Of a stretch of 15,790 bases of DNA, positions 14,803 to 15,790 are shown one piece after another. The stretch lies in NCBI GenBank assembly GCA_013203755.1, contig JABMPI010000468.1, positions 1-15,790 of the forward strand, written 5' to 3'. This stretch comes from Bacteroidota bacterium (lineage in GTDB: Bacteria > Bacteroidota > Bacteroidia > Bacteroidales > Prolixibacteraceae). Made by a program: the position numbers and the translations under genes. Position 1 is the stretch's first letter. Every line of letters starts with the position of its first letter. Below the pieces are notes generated by a model. That model ran no database searches and was not told where the DNA came from. It saw nothing but the letters and a program-made list of their open reading frames with translations.

Positions 14803-15790
14803 CTGCTCAAACAATCCGTTTGTAGTTTCAACCTGCAAAATATACACCCCTTTTGAAATGTCAGAAAGATTTAATTCAGTCTCCTTTTCGATAAATTCTT
14901 TTGAGAGATTACCATTGGCGGAATATAATTTTATGGATATAATATCCAGTCCACTTGGTGCAAAAACAGAAAGCTTGTCGGAGAATGGATTTGGATAAAT
15001 TACTATTTCATCAGTTGATTCAATTAAAGGAATCTTTACAATTTCTGCGGTTTTTGAAACCATCCAATATTCCGGGTCGATTTTTATTTCGGAAACATTA
15101 AATTCAGGATTAACAACGAATTCCTGATTATTAAAGGAATGATCGAGCCTGAAATACATGGAATCGGTTTTGCCAAAGTTGTAAATCCGTATGGGTACGG
15201 GCATTTCAAAAAAATCGACTGAGTTGTGCGAGGAGGTTTGCGAAAGCGTTATTTTTAGTGAGTTAGATTCGGTTGGTGCAAATTGAATCGAATAGATAGG
15301 AAATCCTTCGCCATAATACCAATCGTTGATAAACTCGGTTAAACTGGTATCTGCAGCATTTTCCATGTGTTCTACGAATTGATGTGTACGAGCAAAATTA
15401 TTGGCAATTTTAGGATCTTTAAAATAGTTTTGCATTCCGGTGTAAAAGTCGTTATCGCCTAAAATCCAGCGTAACATATGTAAAATGTATGCACCTTTTG
15501 TATAAGATAATCGGCTATCAAAAATTTGAGAAATACTGGTGGTGTCTTCCACAAAAACAGAACCACCGGGCTCACGAACAATTTTTTCTACACTTAATTT
15601 TCTCCAGCGAGGCCACCAAACTCCGTTTTCAAGGTGTTCGTATGAAAGTCCAGTAAGATACGATGCAAATCCTTCATTAAGCCAAATGTCTTGCCAGCTG
15701 CCAAGAGTAATGTAATCGCCAAACCATTGATGTGCCAGTTCGTGCGAAATAAGTCCAAATTCGAAATTATTCATAAAACTCATGGTTTGG
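14785..15790 (-). CDS. M1-family zinc aminopeptidase with T9SS C-terminal sorting domain (C-terminal part, 5' end off window)
   Basis: The frame runs off the right edge. The last in-frame codons read QTMSFM, the typical M1 stretch just before the zinc site, so the ATG at 15783 is internal. Residues below count from that Met. The zinc-binding signature is complete: HELAH (14-18) plus Glu37 in WLNEGFASY, an HExxH-x18-E motif. The helical M1 domain follows, then from about 259 a type A sorting domain: EIVIYPNPFSDKL, an IKLYSANG strand, LNLSDISKGVYILQVET and the terminal KIIKQ. This domain directs export through the type IX system and is normally cleaved at the surface. The enzyme is expected to trim N-terminal amino acids from peptides outside the cell or on its surface. 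It is convergent with the second gldK-like gene. Confidence 0.93.
   Translation of the reverse strand, partial: QTMSFMNNFEFGLISHELAHQWFGDYITLGSWQDIWLNEGFASYLTGLSYEHLENGVWWPRWRKLSVEKIVREPGGSVFVEDTTSISQIFDSRLSYTKGAYILHMLRWILGDNDFYTGMQNYFKDPKIANNFARTHQFVEHMENAADTSLTEFINDWYYGEGFPIYSIQFAPTESNSLKITLSQTSSHNSVDFFEMPVPIRIYNFGKTDSMYFRLDHSFNNQEFVVNPEFNVSEIKIDPEYWMVSKTAEIVKIPLIESTDEIVIYPNPFSDKLSVFAPSGLDIISIKLYSANGNLSKEFIEKETELNLSDISKGVYILQVETTNGLFEQKIIKQ

Overview
The window comes from a member of the Bacteroidota, most likely a marine or sediment lineage near Marinilabiliales/Prolixibacteraceae (lineage inferred from gene content and style, not computed). The signs are a complete type IX secretion system (T9SS) core, AT-rich DNA with almost no Shine-Dalgarno sites, a textbook Bacteroidota promoter (TTG-N19-TAnnTTTG), a TopA with GR[YFW]GP[FY] C-terminal repeats instead of zinc fingers, and a secreted protease with a T9SS sorting domain.

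Layout. Left edge (1-792): the 3' end of a diheme cytochrome-like protein related to the hydrazine synthase alpha-subunit family. It converges on a bifunctional class A penicillin-binding protein (1049-3424, minus). The space between them is filled by an undescribed-looking degenerate tandem array of 21-nt units (833-1042, perhaps from 791). PBP1A is divergent from topA (3627-5969), which ends in a strong hairpin terminator. Next is a ureohydrolase-fold protein that has lost several manganese ligands (6021-7181).

The T9SS block follows: porP/sprF (7298-8248), then gldK-gldL-gldM-gldN (8445-13267) with gaps of 32, 19 and 2 bp, closed by a very clear intrinsic terminator (13289-13317). A second, diverged gldK-like lipoprotein gene lies just after that terminator (13369-14718). 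At the right edge, on the minus strand, is the 3' end of an M1-family zinc aminopeptidase with a C-terminal T9SS sorting domain (14785-15790), a probable cargo of the adjacent machine.

How they work together. GldL and GldM form the inner-membrane, proton-driven motor. GldM spans the periplasm to the GldK/GldN ring under the outer membrane. PorP/SprF is an outer-membrane partner of that ring. The M1 peptidase is an expected client. PBP1A, TopA and the cytochrome-like protein are neighbours with no evident role in secretion; the pseudo-ureohydrolase is of unknown role. No tRNA, rRNA, CRISPR array, insertion sequence or phage gene was seen. The most unusual element is the 21-nt array, whose near-palindromic unit encodes similar heptapeptides on both strands but is broken by stops.
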